In this document: positions 24,615 to 33,330 of the stretch, piece by piece
Layout of the letters: every line of letters starts with the position of its first letter
Position numbering within the stretch: position 1 is the stretch's first letter
NCBI RefSeq assembly: GCF_036867135.1
Contig: NZ_JBAJIJ010000001.1
Location: 1,178,001 to 1,242,000, forward strand
From: Aeromicrobium sp. Sec7.5
GTDB taxonomy: Bacteria; Actinomycetota; Actinomycetes; Propionibacteriales; Nocardioidaceae
DNA length: 64,000 bases
Reading direction: 5' to 3'
Notes under the pieces: model-generated
Told to the model about the DNA's origin: nothing
What the model saw: the letters and a program-made list of their open reading frames with translations, nothing else
Databases searched by the model: none
Made by a program: the position numbers and the translations under genes

Positions 24615-24815
24615 GCCGCGCGCGCTCGTTCCTCGCGCTCATCTCCGTGTCTCGCTAGAGCGAGCCACGGGGCGGCTCAGTCTCGCTCCGCTCGACCAGT
24701 GGTCACCACCGGTGGTGAGCCGCGCGCGCTCGTTCCTCGCGCTCATCTCCGTGTCTCGCTAGAGCGAGCCACGGGGCGGCTCAGTCTCGCTCCGCTCGAC
24801 CAGTGGTCACCCCCG
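24608..24815. repeat. Two tandem 104-bp repeats after ftsI
   Basis: Copies at 24608-24711 and 24712-24815 differ at a single position (ACCACCG versus ACCCCCG). Each contains an 8-bp inverted pair (TGAGCCGC and GCGGCTCA, 24612-24619 with 24672-24679 in copy 1) around an inner CTCGCT-AG-AGCGAG palindrome. The ftsI stop codon lies in copy 1. In each copy GTG starts a 15-codon open frame (MSRARSFLALISVSR); in copy 1 it overlaps the ftsI TGA as GTGA. The 13-mer GCTCGTTCCTCGC is shared with the 113-bp repeats at 60.2 kb. Confidence 0.9.
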
Positions 24816-24976
24816 GTGGTTGAGGTGCGAATGCCCGCAAGGGCGTGAGCCTCGAAACTCCGGTTGGCTGGCCGCCTGGGTCGGACCCGACAGGCGGCCA
24901 CGGACCAGGCGCTGTGGCGCGCAAGCGACGATGCATCTGGGCTGCCCTGGCTGCAGGATTGCATCACCCCTGGTCC
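24814..24976. repeat. Composite of diverged repeat families A and B
   Basis: Positions 24814-24858 carry the left arm of the 60-kb family (GGTTGAGGTG then GAGCCTCGAAAC). A 10-bp hairpin (24869-24878 with 24891-24900) overlaps the start of family B, which continues as GGCCACGGACC, a GATGCATC block and a GATTGCATC block, closed by an 8-bp pair (24902-24909 with 24969-24976). No gene is visible between ftsI and the lsr2 stop, so this 400-nt gap is essentially all repeat. Confidence 0.7.
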
Positions 24977-25017
24977 CGAACGCCCCCTCGGCAGCGGTCA
25001 GGTCGCCGACCCGCGCT

Positions 25018-25350
25018 CTAGTGCTGGGACTCGTAGGCCTCGGTGAGGGAGGCGGGGATGCGGCCGCGGGTGGGGACGTCGAGGCCCTGCGCGACGGCCC
25101 AGGCACGGACGTCCTTGGGCGAGGGGCCGCCGGAGGCGGAGGACGCCTTGCGGGCCGCCCGGGTCCCCGAGGCGCGGCGAGCGACTGCGACGTACGGCGC
25201 GAGGGCCTCGCGAAGCTCGTCGGCCTCGGTCTCGGTCAGGTCGATCTCGTAGCTGGCGCCGTCAAAGGCGAAGTGCACGGTGGGGGAGCTGGACTCGATG
25301 TCATTTCCGCTGAGGTCGGAGAAGTATTTCGCAATGGTGCGTTTAGCCAT
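25018..25350 (-). CDS. lsr2: Lsr2-like nucleoid-associated protein
   Basis: A 110-aa H-NS-like DNA-bridging protein that silences AT-rich DNA. The N-terminal oligomerisation domain contains SSPTVHFAFDGASYEIDLTETEADELREAL. A Ser/Ala/Arg linker follows, and the C-terminal DNA-binding domain (SPKDVRAWAVAQGLDVPTRGRIPASL) carries the minor-groove RGR motif. The ATG beginning MAKRTIAKYF is chosen because a TATTCT -10 lies 7 nt upstream. It is inserted in reverse orientation inside the dcw cluster, between ftsI and murE, and its promoter region is noticeably AT-richer than the surroundings. Confidence 0.92.
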   Translation of the reverse strand: MAKRTIAKYFSDLSGNDIESSSPTVHFAFDGASYEIDLTETEADELREALAPYVAVARRASGTRAARKASSASGGPSPKDVRAWAVAQGLDVPTRGRIPASLTEAYESQH

Positions 25351-25357
25351 AAATCGG

Positions 25358-25386
25358 AGAATAGGCAACGGGTGGGAATTCGACAA
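25358..25386 (-). promoter_or_regulatory. lsr2 promoter (leaderless)
   Basis: On the minus strand TTGTCG (25386-25381), a 17-nt spacer and TATTCT (25363-25358) precede the ATG at 25350 by 7 nt. This is one of the few leaderless promoters here with a recognisable -35. Confidence 0.7.
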
Positions 25387-25427
25387 TACGAAGAAGTGGC
25401 GTGACGAGCGTTCGCCGACCCGGCCGG

Positions 25428-25433
25428 TAGTCT
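25428..25433 (+). promoter_or_regulatory. -10 element of leaderless murE
   Basis: TAGTCT, 6-nt spacer, then the GTG at 25440. It would allow transcription of murE-murF and beyond independently of the mraZ promoter, which is separated from it by the repeats and the reversed lsr2. Confidence 0.5.
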
Positions 25434-25439
25434 CGAGCG

Positions 25440-26969
25440 GTGCCTGACCTGATGCGTGACCGTCCCTCGACGACGCCCCGCCGTCGCCTGGCCGACCTGG
25501 TCACGAGCGCCGGCGCCTCGGGTCCAGGTGTCACCGGTCACCGTGACGTCGACGTCACGGGGATCGTCCTCGGGAGCCACCAGGTGGTGCCCGGCGACGC
25601 GTTCGCGGCGCTCCCGGGCGCGCGCGCCCACGGTGCACGTTTCGCGGGCGACGCCGCGGCCGCCGGTGCCGTCGCGGTCATCACCGACGTCGACGGGGCC
25701 GCCCTCCTGGCCGAGGAGCCGCGCCTGACCGGGGTCCCCGTGGTGGTGCTCGACGACCCCCGCGCCGACCTGGGCCGCCTCAGCGCCGAGCTGTACGACC
25801 ACCCCACCCGGTCGTTCACGACGCTGGGGGTCACCGGCACCCAGGGCAAGACCACCACGACCTACCTCGGCGAGGCCGCTGCCGGGCCGCCGGCTGCGGT
25901 CGTCGGCACGATCGGCACCCGCATCCTCGGGCGCCCCGTCGCCTCGGCGCTCACCACGCCCGAGGCCCCGCAGCTGCAGGCCCTGTTCGCCGTGATGCGG
26001 GAGGAGGGCGTCCGCACCTGCGCGATGGAGGTGTCGAGCCATGCGCTCGTGAAGCGCCGGGTCGACGGCTTCGCGTTCGACGTCGGCGTGTTCCTCAACC
26101 TGGGGCGCGACCACCTCGACTTCCACCGCGACCTCGACGACTACTTCGACGCCAAGGCGCAGCTGTTCACGGCTGACCACGCGCGGCGGGGGGTCGTCAA
26201 CGTCGACGACACCTTCGGTCGTCGCTTGGTCGACCGGGCCGAGGTACCCGTCACGACGTTCTCGACCGAGGGTGCGGTGGCCGACTGGCGCGCCGTGAAC
26301 GTGCGGTCGCACCGGCTCGGCTCGGAGCTGCAGCTCGTGGCGCCCGACGGGTCCGCCGTCGACGTCGCGGTGCCGCTGCCGGGAGCTTTCAACGTCTCCA
26401 ACGCGGTGGCCGTGCTCGTCGCCCTCGCGGGTGAGGGACGCGACCTCGGCGAGCTCGCCCGGGGCCTGGCGGCCTCGCCCGGCGTGCCCGGGCGGATGGA
26501 GCGCGTCGAGGCGGGCCAGGACTTCACGGTCGTCGTCGACTACGCGCACAAGCCCGATGCCGTCACGGCCGTGCTGCGCGCGCTGCGTCCGGTCACGGCG
26601 GGCCGCCTGATCGTCGTGATCGGCGCCGGGGGAGACCGCGACACGGGCAAGCGGCCCACGATGGGCGCACTCGCCGCCGAGCTCGCCGACCTGGTGGTCG
26701 TGACCGACGACAACCCGCGGTCCGAGGACCCGGCCCGGATCCGGCAGGCAGTCCTGGAGGGTGCCCGGGGCGGTCCCGCCGAGACGGTCGAGATCGGCGA
26801 CCGTCATGAGGCGATCGCGCACGCCGTCGGTACGGCCCGGCGCGGCGACACCGTCGTGGTCGCGGGCAAGGGTCACGAGTCCGGGCAGGAGATCGACGGC
26901 GTGGTCCACCCCTTCGACGACCGCGACGTCGTGCGCAACCTCCTCGAGGGACGGGTGGATCGGTCGTGA
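25440..26969 (+). CDS. murE: UDP-MurNAc-L-Ala-D-Glu:diaminopimelate ligase
   Basis: The 509-aa cytoplasmic ATP-dependent ligase adds diaminopimelate to the peptidoglycan stem. The N-terminal UDP-binding domain precedes the ATP loop GTQGKTTTTYLG, then MEVSSHAL and LGRDHLDFH. The C-terminal domain contains DNPRSEDP, the motif associated with diaminopimelate rather than lysine. GTG 25440 is fixed by the -10 6 nt upstream. Its stop overlaps the murF start as GTGA. Confidence 0.95.
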   Translation: MPDLMRDRPSTTPRRRLADLVTSAGASGPGVTGHRDVDVTGIVLGSHQVVPGDAFAALPGARAHGARFAGDAAAAGAVAVITDVDGAALLAEEPRLTGVPVVVLDDPRADLGRLSAELYDHPTRSFTTLGVTGTQGKTTTTYLGEAAAGPPAAVVGTIGTRILGRPVASALTTPEAPQLQALFAVMREEGVRTCAMEVSSHALVKRRVDGFAFDVGVFLNLGRDHLDFHRDLDDYFDAKAQLFTADHARRGVVNVDDTFGRRLVDRAEVPVTTFSTEGAVADWRAVNVRSHRLGSELQLVAPDGSAVDVAVPLPGAFNVSNAVAVLVALAGEGRDLGELARGLAASPGVPGRMERVEAGQDFTVVVDYAHKPDAVTAVLRALRPVTAGRLIVVIGAGGDRDTGKRPTMGALAAELADLVVVTDDNPRSEDPARIRQAVLEGARGGPAETVEIGDRHEAIAHAVGTARRGDTVVVAGKGHESGQEIDGVVHPFDDRDVVRNLLEGRVDRS

Positions 26970-28366
26970 TCGAGCTCTCCGTCGGCCGCATCGCCGAGAT
27001 CGTCGAGGGCCGGGTCGTCGGCGACCGCGAGGCGCACGTGACGGCTCCGGCCGTGATCGACTCGCGCCAGGTCGTCCACGGGGGGTTGTTCGTCGCGCTC
27101 CGGGGGGACCACGCCGACGGGCACGACCACGTCAGCGGCGCCGGCAGCCGGGGCGCCGCTGCGGCGCTGGTCGCCCGCGACCTGCCCGGGGCCGAAGTGC
27201 CGCTGGTCGTGGTCGAGGACGTCACGGTCGCGCTGGGACGGCTGGCCCGACACGTCCACGACGTCCTCGCCGCCGACGGACTCGTCACGATCGCCCTGAC
27301 GGGTTCGGCGGGCAAGACCAGCACGAAGGACCTGCTCGCCCACCTGCTCGAGCCGGCCGGCCCCACAGTGGCGCCCGAGGGTTCCTTCAACAACGAGTGG
27401 GGCGTGCCGCTCACGGTGCTCCGGGCCGATCGGAGCACGCGGTTCCTGGTCGTCGAGATGGGGGCCCGAGGGCTCGGCCACATCGCGACGCTGTGCCGGA
27501 TCACGCCGCCCGACGTCGCCGCGGTGCTGAACGTCGGCACGGCCCACGTGGGGGAGTTTGGCGGACTCGACCTGACGGCGCAGGCCAAGGGCGAGATCGT
27601 GGAGGCCCTCCGGCCCGACGGCAGGGCTGTCCTCAACCTCGACGACCGCCGGGTGCGCGCGATGGCCGATCGCACCGCGGCGTCGGTGCTCGGCTTCGGC
27701 GAGGACCCCGCAGCGGAGGTCCGGCTGGCGTCGCTCGCGCTCGACGGCACGGGCTTCCCGGCGCTCACGCTCGTCCACGCGGCGGAGTCCGTCGACGTCG
27801 TGCTCCCGCAGCTGGGACTGCACCACGGTGCCAACGCCGCGGCGGCCGTCGCGATGGCCGTCGCCGCTGGGGTGCCGTTCGTCGAGGCAGCCTCCCGCCT
27901 GGGCACGGCCACCCCCCGGTCGCCCCACCGGATGGCCCGGCACGTCACGAGCGAGGGCGTCGTCGTGGTCGACGACGCCTACAACGCCAACCCCGAGTCC
28001 ATGACGGCGGCGATCGGCTGGCTCGCCGAGGCGGCGGGCGGCCGCGGGGTCGCGGTCCTCGGGGCCATGCTCGAGCTCGGCCCCGAGTCGGCCGAGCTGC
28101 ACCGGCGCGTGGGCGAGCTGGCGCTGCAGTCGGGCCTGCGGTCCGTCGTCGCCGTGGGCGCGGAGGCAGCGCCGATCGCCGCAGGTGCCGGCGACATCGG
28201 CGTCACGGTGGCCGACGTCACCGAGGCCGTCGACCATCTCCGGGCGAGCCTGCGCCCCGACGACGTCGTCCTCGTGAAAGCATCGAGGGGCGGTCGGTTG
28301 GAGCGGGTCGTCGACGCACTGCGCGGCCCCAACCGGCATACTGCCGGGGGACCGCACACCCCGTAG
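26966..28366 (+). CDS. murF: UDP-MurNAc-tripeptide:D-Ala-D-Ala ligase
   Basis: The 466-aa ligase attaches D-Ala-D-Ala to complete the UDP-MurNAc-pentapeptide. The substrate domain includes DSRQVVHGGLFVALRG, the ATP loop LTGSAGKTSTKD, the NNEWGVPLT block, VEMGARGLGHI and DDAYNANPESM, all typical of MurF. GTG 26966 overlaps the murE stop by 4 nt. mraY follows after 69 nt with its own ribosome binding site. Confidence 0.95.
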   Translation: MIELSVGRIAEIVEGRVVGDREAHVTAPAVIDSRQVVHGGLFVALRGDHADGHDHVSGAGSRGAAAALVARDLPGAEVPLVVVEDVTVALGRLARHVHDVLAADGLVTIALTGSAGKTSTKDLLAHLLEPAGPTVAPEGSFNNEWGVPLTVLRADRSTRFLVVEMGARGLGHIATLCRITPPDVAAVLNVGTAHVGEFGGLDLTAQAKGEIVEALRPDGRAVLNLDDRRVRAMADRTAASVLGFGEDPAAEVRLASLALDGTGFPALTLVHAAESVDVVLPQLGLHHGANAAAAVAMAVAAGVPFVEAASRLGTATPRSPHRMARHVTSEGVVVVDDAYNANPESMTAAIGWLAEAAGGRGVAVLGAMLELGPESAELHRRVGELALQSGLRSVVAVGAEAAPIAAGAGDIGVTVADVTEAVDHLRASLRPDDVVLVKASRGGRLERVVDALRGPNRHTAGGPHTP

Positions 28367-28435
28367 GGGCCCGGTCGCCAGGGCCGACCCGTGGAGCCCG
28401 CCCGTCCGCCTGATCGAGAAGGAGCACCACCCCCG

Positions 28436-29500
28436 ATGCTGGCCATCCTGATCGCTGGTGCCGTGGCGCTGATGAGCACGTTGCTCGGCACGCGCCTCGC
28501 CATCAAGGTGCTGGTCTCCAAGGGTTACGGGCAGCTCATCCGCGACGACGGTCCGACGTCGCACCACGTCAAGCGCGGCACGCCCACGATGGGTGGCCTG
28601 GTCATCCTCGTCGCGGTCGTGATCGGCTACGGCGCCGGACGACTCCAGGTCGGTGTGCCGCCCAGCGCCTCGGCCCTGCTGCTGCTGTTCCTGTTCGTCG
28701 GCCTCGGCGCCATCGGATTCCTCGACGACTACATCAAGATCTCGCGCCAGCGCAGTCTCGGACTGCGCAGCAAGGCCAAGATGGTGGGGCAGATCTCGGT
28801 CGGCCTGGTCTTCGCGCTGCTCGCGATCAGGTTCGAGGACGAGAACGGCGACACGCCGATCACGCACGCGATCAGCTTCACGCGCGACCTGCCCGGCTGG
28901 GAGCTGCCCACCGTGCTGCTCGTCATCTGGGTGCTCATCCTGATCGCGGGCACGAGCAACGGCGTCAACCTGACCGACGGCCTGGACGGCCTCGCCACGG
29001 GCGCCTCCGTCATGGTGTTCGGCGCCTTCGTGCTGATCAACATCTGGCAGTTCAACCAGAGCTGCGCCATCGCGCCGGGCGCGAAGTGCTACGACGTCCG
29101 CGACCCGCTCGACCTCGCGATCGTGGCCTCGGCGCTCACGGGCGCGTGCTTCGGCTTCCTGTGGTGGAACACCTCGCCCGCCAAGATCTTCATGGGCGAC
29201 ACCGGTTCACTGTCGCTCGGCGGCGCGATGGCCGGCTTCGCGCTGATGACCCGCACCGAGCTCCTCCTCATCGTGCTCGGCGGCCTGTTCGTCATCATCA
29301 CGGCGTCGGTGATCCTGCAGGTCGGGTACTTCAAGCTCTCCGGCGGCAAACGGATCTTCCGCATGGCCCCCCTGCAGCACCACTTCGAGCTGCTCGGGTG
29401 GGCCGAGATCACGATCGTCGTGCGGTTCTGGCTCATCAGCGGGCTGTGCGTCGCGACGGGCCTCGGCATCTTCTACTGGGAATGGGTCGTCGGTCTGTGA
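28436..29500 (+). CDS. mraY: Phospho-MurNAc-pentapeptide translocase
   Basis: The 354-aa polytopic enzyme makes lipid I by transferring phospho-MurNAc-pentapeptide to undecaprenyl phosphate. About ten membrane helices are visible. Catalytic loops include [28 protein letters not shown] (aspartate pair), [12 protein letters not shown] and [12 protein letters not shown], and [10 protein letters not shown] near the C-terminus carries the HHH-type loop. ATG 28436 has AGAAGGAG upstream. Its TGA overlaps the murD GTG. Confidence 0.97.
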   Translation: MLAILIAGAVALMSTLLGTRLAIKVLVSKGYGQLIRDDGPTSHHVKRGTPTMGGLVILVAVVIGYGAGRLQVGVPPSASALLLLFLFVGLGAIGFLDDYIKISRQRSLGLRSKAKMVGQISVGLVFALLAIRFEDENGDTPITHAISFTRDLPGWELPTVLLVIWVLILIAGTSNGVNLTDGLDGLATGASVMVFGAFVLINIWQFNQSCAIAPGAKCYDVRDPLDLAIVASALTGACFGFLWWNTSPAKIFMGDTGSLSLGGAMAGFALMTRTELLLIVLGGLFVIITASVILQVGYFKLSGGKRIFRMAPLQHHFELLGWAEITIVVRFWLISGLCVATGLGIFYWEWVVGL

Positions 29501-30963
29501 GCGAGCGCGACCGTGCGGATCCTCAGGCCTTGGGCCGGGAGGACCGCTGGACCGGTGTGCGGGCGGTGGTCGCGGGACTGGGCGCCAGCGGGTACGCCGC
29601 GGCCGACACGCTGCAGCACCAGGGTGCCGAGGTCGTCGTGCTCGACCACGCGATCCCCGAAGGAGCCCAGCGGGAGAAGGCGACGCTCCTGGAGATCCTC
29701 GGCGTCGACGTCCGCATGGGGCCCGAGGCCGGCGTGTCGCTCGACGACGTCGACCTCGTGGTCACCTCGCCCGGGTGGCCGCCCTCGACCCCGCTCTTCC
29801 TCGAGGCCGCCGAGCGCGGCATCCCCGTCTGGGGCGAGGTCGAGCTGGCCTGGCGTCTGCGTGGCCCCGACGCGGCGCCGTGGCTCGCCGTCACGGGCAC
29901 CAACGGCAAGACCACGACGGTGCAGATGCTCGACGAGATCCTCCGTGCCGAGGGCCTGCGTTCCGCGGCCGTCGGCAACGTGGGGCGTCCCGTCCTGGAG
30001 GCCGTCATGGATCCCGAGCCCTACGACGTCCTGGCGGTCGAGCTGTCGAGCTACCAGCTCCACTGGAGCGAGTCCCTCTCGTGCGAGGCGTCGGTCGTGC
30101 TCAACGTCGAGCCCGACCACCTCGACTGGCACGGTGACGAGGCGGCGTACGCCGCGGCGAAGGGCCGCGTCTACCAGCACGCCCGCCTCGCCTGCGTCTA
30201 CAACGTGCAGGACGCCACGACCGAGCGGCTCGTGATGGATGCCGACGTGGTCGAGGGGTGTAGGGCGATCGGGTTCACCCTCGGCACCCCCGGGCCCGGC
30301 ATGATCGGCCTCGTCGAGGACGTCATCGCCGACCGCGCGTTCGTCGAGGACCGACACACCAGTGCCGCCGAGCTGGGCACGCTGGCCGACCTGGAGCGGG
30401 ACGGCGTCCCGGCGGCACCCCACGTGGTCGCCGACGCGCTGGCGGCCGCCGCGCTGGCCCGCGCCCACGGAGTCTCGCAGCGGGCCGTGCGCGACGGGCT
30501 GCGCAGCTTCCGCCTCGACGCCCACCGGATGGCGCTGGTCACCGAGGCCGGGGGAGTCCGCTGGATCGACGACTCCAAGGCCACCAACGTGTCGGCGGCC
30601 CGGGCCGCGCTCCACTCCGCCGCGGACGTCGTGTGGGTGGCCGGGGGGCTGGCGAAGGGTGCGACGTTCGACGAGCTCGTGCTCGACGTCCGTGACCGGC
30701 TGCGTGGGGTCGTGCTGGTCGGACGCGACCGCGAGCTGATCGCCGACGCGCTCCGGCGACACGCGCCCGAGATCCCGGTGATCGAGGTCGACAGCGGCGA
30801 GACTGACCCCATGGAAGCGGTCGTCGCGTCCGCAGCCTCGCTCGCCCGGGAGGGCGACACGGTGCTGCTCGCCCCGGCGTGCGCCTCCATGGACCAGTTC
30901 CGCAGCTATGCCCACCGTGGTGAGGCGTTCGCCGCAGCAGTGCGGCGTCACACCCGAACCTGA
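29497..30963 (+). CDS. murD: UDP-MurNAc-L-Ala:D-Glu ligase
   Basis: The 488-aa ligase adds D-glutamate. A Rossmann-type N-terminus, [18 protein letters not shown], is followed by the ATP loop [31 protein letters not shown] and [14 protein letters not shown] 29497 overlaps the mraY stop (GTGA). The extreme N-terminus reads MSERDRAD, close to the MSERQRAN and MSEPQRAN starts of the coupling mini-ORFs, suggesting related sequence fused into the gene. About 60 nt separate it from ftsW. Confidence 0.95.
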   Translation: MSERDRADPQALGREDRWTGVRAVVAGLGASGYAAADTLQHQGAEVVVLDHAIPEGAQREKATLLEILGVDVRMGPEAGVSLDDVDLVVTSPGWPPSTPLFLEAAERGIPVWGEVELAWRLRGPDAAPWLAVTGTNGKTTTVQMLDEILRAEGLRSAAVGNVGRPVLEAVMDPEPYDVLAVELSSYQLHWSESLSCEASVVLNVEPDHLDWHGDEAAYAAAKGRVYQHARLACVYNVQDATTERLVMDADVVEGCRAIGFTLGTPGPGMIGLVEDVIADRAFVEDRHTSAAELGTLADLERDGVPAAPHVVADALAAAALARAHGVSQRAVRDGLRSFRLDAHRMALVTEAGGVRWIDDSKATNVSAARAALHSAADVVWVAGGLAKGATFDELVLDVRDRLRGVVLVGRDRELIADALRRHAPEIPVIEVDSGETDPMEAVVASAASLAREGDTVLLAPACASMDQFRSYAHRGEAFAAAVRRHTRT

Positions 30964-31002
30964 GACCCACTCCTGACACCCTTCCCCCAGGAGCAGCACC
31001 CC

Positions 31003-31033
31003 GTGAGCCCGTCATGAGCACCGCATGAGCACC
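31003..31033 (+). other. Two 4-codon mini-ORFs stepping into ftsW
   Basis: After CAGGAGCAG (30989-30997), GTG 31003 starts a 4-codon frame ending in a TGA that overlaps ATG 31014 (ATGA). That starts another 4-codon frame whose TGA overlaps ATG 31025, the ftsW start. The unit is an 11-nt tandem repeat of the form RTGAGC plus five bases. The good ribosome binding site is positioned for the first GTG rather than for ftsW. Confidence 0.55.
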
Positions 31034-32236
31034 ACCACCGACCGCCGTCCCACCGAGGCGCTGCGCCGCGTGCTCGAGCGCCCCCTGGCGTCCTACCAGC
31101 TCGTCCTCGGCGCCTCCGCGCTGCTGGTCGGTCTGGGTCTCGTGATGGTCCTGAGCGCGAGCTCGGTGCTCGCGTTCCGGTCCGGCGGCAACTCGTACGC
31201 GATCGTCACGAAGCAGGTTCTCTTCGCAGTGCTCGGTCTCGCGGGCGCCTACGCCGCCCTCAAGCTGCCACTGTCGTTCCTGCGCCGGGCCGCCGCCCCG
31301 CTCCTGGGCATCGTGGTGCTGCTGATGCTCATGACCCTCGTGCCGGGCATCGGTGTCGAGGTCGGCGGCAACCGCAACTGGCTCCCGCTCGCGGGAGGCT
31401 TCCGCCTGCAACCGTCGGAGTTCGCCAAGCTCGCCATCATCATCTGGATCGCCGCCCTGTACGCGAAGCGGCAGAAGGCGCTGCACGGTCGGCGCTCGAC
31501 GCACGCGATGCTGATGCCGGTGGTCCCGATCGCGGGCGCGGTCGCCGGGCTGGTGGTGCTGCAGAAGGACCTCGGCACCGCCCTGGTCCTGTTCGCCGTG
31601 ATCTTCGGGCTCCTCTGGGCCGTGGGTCTGCCGCGCAAGCTCGTCGCCGCGGGCGCCGCGCTGCTGGGCGTCGCGCTGGTGCTGCTCGTCGCGACCGCGC
31701 CGCACCGGGTCGACCGGCTCTTCAACTTCATCGACCCGATGTCCGACCCGGACCGCACCGGGTACCAGGCGATCCACTCCATGATGGCCCTGGCCACGGG
31801 CGGCTTCTGGGGCGTGGGCCTGGGCGGCAGCCGCCAGAAGTGGGGCGCGCTGCCCAACGCTCACACCGACTTCATCCTGTCGGTCGTGGGCGAGGAGCTC
31901 GGCCTGTTCGGCACGCTGATCGTGCTGATCCTCTTCGTCGTGCTCACCGTGGCCGGCGTCCGCATCGCCCTGCGCACCCGCGACCCCTTCGCGCACTACC
32001 TCGCGATCGGCATCACGGTCTGGATCAGCGTCCAGGCGGCGATCAACATCGGCATGGTCCTGGGTCTGCTGCCGGTCATCGGCATCACCTTGCCGCTCAT
32101 GTCCTACGGCGGCTCGAGCCTGCTCGTCACGATGACGGCACTCGGCCTGCTCGCCCGCTGCGCCCTCACCGAGCCCGGCGCGGAGCGGGCCCTGTCGACC
32201 AGGCGGTCCACCCGCCGCAAGCAGGCGGTCCGATGA
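31025..32236 (+). CDS. ftsW: Septal peptidoglycan glycosyltransferase FtsW
   Basis: The 403-aa SEDS-family polymerase makes septal glycan strands with FtsI. About ten membrane helices are seen. Diagnostic blocks are GGNRNWLPLAGGFRLQPSEFAKLA, VVLQKDLGTALVLF, GLGGSRQKWGALPNAHTDFILSVVGEELG and LPLMSYGGSSLLV. The C-terminus is short and basic. Of the three nested starts, ATG 31025 is the only one opening the gene. Its stop overlaps murG as ATGA. Confidence 0.96.
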   Translation: MSTTTDRRPTEALRRVLERPLASYQLVLGASALLVGLGLVMVLSASSVLAFRSGGNSYAIVTKQVLFAVLGLAGAYAALKLPLSFLRRAAAPLLGIVVLLMLMTLVPGIGVEVGGNRNWLPLAGGFRLQPSEFAKLAIIIWIAALYAKRQKALHGRRSTHAMLMPVVPIAGAVAGLVVLQKDLGTALVLFAVIFGLLWAVGLPRKLVAAGAALLGVALVLLVATAPHRVDRLFNFIDPMSDPDRTGYQAIHSMMALATGGFWGVGLGGSRQKWGALPNAHTDFILSVVGEELGLFGTLIVLILFVVLTVAGVRIALRTRDPFAHYLAIGITVWISVQAAINIGMVLGLLPVIGITLPLMSYGGSSLLVTMTALGLLARCALTEPGAERALSTRRSTRRKQAVR

Positions 32237-33330
32237 AGGTGCTGCTGGCCGGGGGAGGCACCGCGGGTCACACCTCGCCGTTGCTCGCCACCGCCGAGGT
32301 GCTGCGCGAGGCCGGCGTCGAGGTCACGTGCCTCGGCACGCCGCGCGGCCTGGAGGTCACGCTCATCCCGCAGGCGGGCTACCCGCTCGAGCTGGTGCCG
32401 CCGGTGCCGCTCCCGCGCAAGCCCGGTGCCGATCTCGCCAAGGTGCCCGTGCGCCTCAAGCGCTCGGTCGCGGCCGCGCGGGAGGTCATCGAGCGCGTGC
32501 AGCCCGACGTCGTCTGCGGCTTCGGTGGCTACGTGTCGGTCCCCGCCTACCTGGCCGCGCGCAAGCGCGTGCCGATCGTCGTGCACGAGGGCAACGCCCG
32601 ACCCGGCATCGCCAACAAGCTGGGGGCGCGGTTCACGACCCACGTCGCCACGAGCTTTCCGGGCACCGATCTTCCGCACGCCCAGCTGATCGGGCTGCCG
32701 ATCCGGCGGCTCATCTCGGGTCTGGACCGTGACGCGCTCCGCGCCGAGGCGCGCGCGTTCTTCGGGCTCGAGGCCGATCGGCCCACCCTGCTCGTGACCG
32801 GCGGGTCGCAGGGCGCTCGCCGCATCAACCACGCGGTCTCCGGCGCAGCCCGTGAGCTGGCCGATGCGGGGGTGCAGGTCCTGCACGTGGCCGGCCGGGT
32901 TGACGAGGCCGCGCCGGACCGGCACCAGGGCGATCCTCCGTACGTCGTCGAGGGATTCGTCGACCGCATGGACCTCGCCTACGCGGCGGCCGACTTCATC
33001 GTCTGTCGTGCCGGGGCCAACACGGTCACCGAGGTCGCGGTCACCGGACTCCCGGCCGCGTTCGTGCCGCTGCCGATCGGCAACGGCGAGCAGGCCGTCA
33101 ACGCCCATCCCGTCGTGCAGTCAGGGGGCGCCCTCCTGATCGACGACGCCGCCTTCACGTCCCGGTGGGTCGAGCAGGTCGTCGTGCCGCTGCTGCGTGA
33201 CACCACGCGTCTGGCGCAGATGAGCCAGGCCGCCGCGCACGAGCTGCCGCGCGACGCCGACCAGCGCCTCGCGCAGATGGTGCTCGACGCCGCTGCCGGT
33301 GCCCCGGGTCCTGCGGACGGGGTGCGCTGA
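32233..33330 (+). CDS. murG: Lipid II synthase MurG
   Basis: The 365-aa membrane-associated GT28 transferase adds GlcNAc to lipid I. The N-terminal glycine-rich loop VLLAGGGTAGHTSPLLATAE, the GFGGYVSVPAYLAA block, VHEGNARPGIANKLGA, TGGSQGARRIN, and the C-terminal CRAGANTVTEVAVTGLPA and PLPIGNGEQAVNA donor site are all present. ATG 32233 overlaps the ftsW stop, and its TGA shares one base with the murC ATG (TGATG). Confidence 0.96.
   Translation: MKVLLAGGGTAGHTSPLLATAEVLREAGVEVTCLGTPRGLEVTLIPQAGYPLELVPPVPLPRKPGADLAKVPVRLKRSVAAAREVIERVQPDVVCGFGGYVSVPAYLAARKRVPIVVHEGNARPGIANKLGARFTTHVATSFPGTDLPHAQLIGLPIRRLISGLDRDALRAEARAFFGLEADRPTLLVTGGSQGARRINHAVSGAARELADAGVQVLHVAGRVDEAAPDRHQGDPPYVVEGFVDRMDLAYAAADFIVCRAGANTVTEVAVTGLPAAFVPLPIGNGEQAVNAHPVVQSGGALLIDDAAFTSRWVEQVVVPLLRDTTRLAQMSQAAAHELPRDADQRLAQMVLDAAAGAPGPADGVR

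Noticed and set aside
24508-24762. 84-codon frame across the repeats downstream of ftsI
   Set aside because: Made of ftsI antiphase sequence plus repeat; only the 15-codon GTGA-coupled frame is noted.
24608-24976. Insertion sequence remnant
   Set aside because: No transposase-like frame and no terminal inverted repeats bounding the whole region; it is a set of small repeats.
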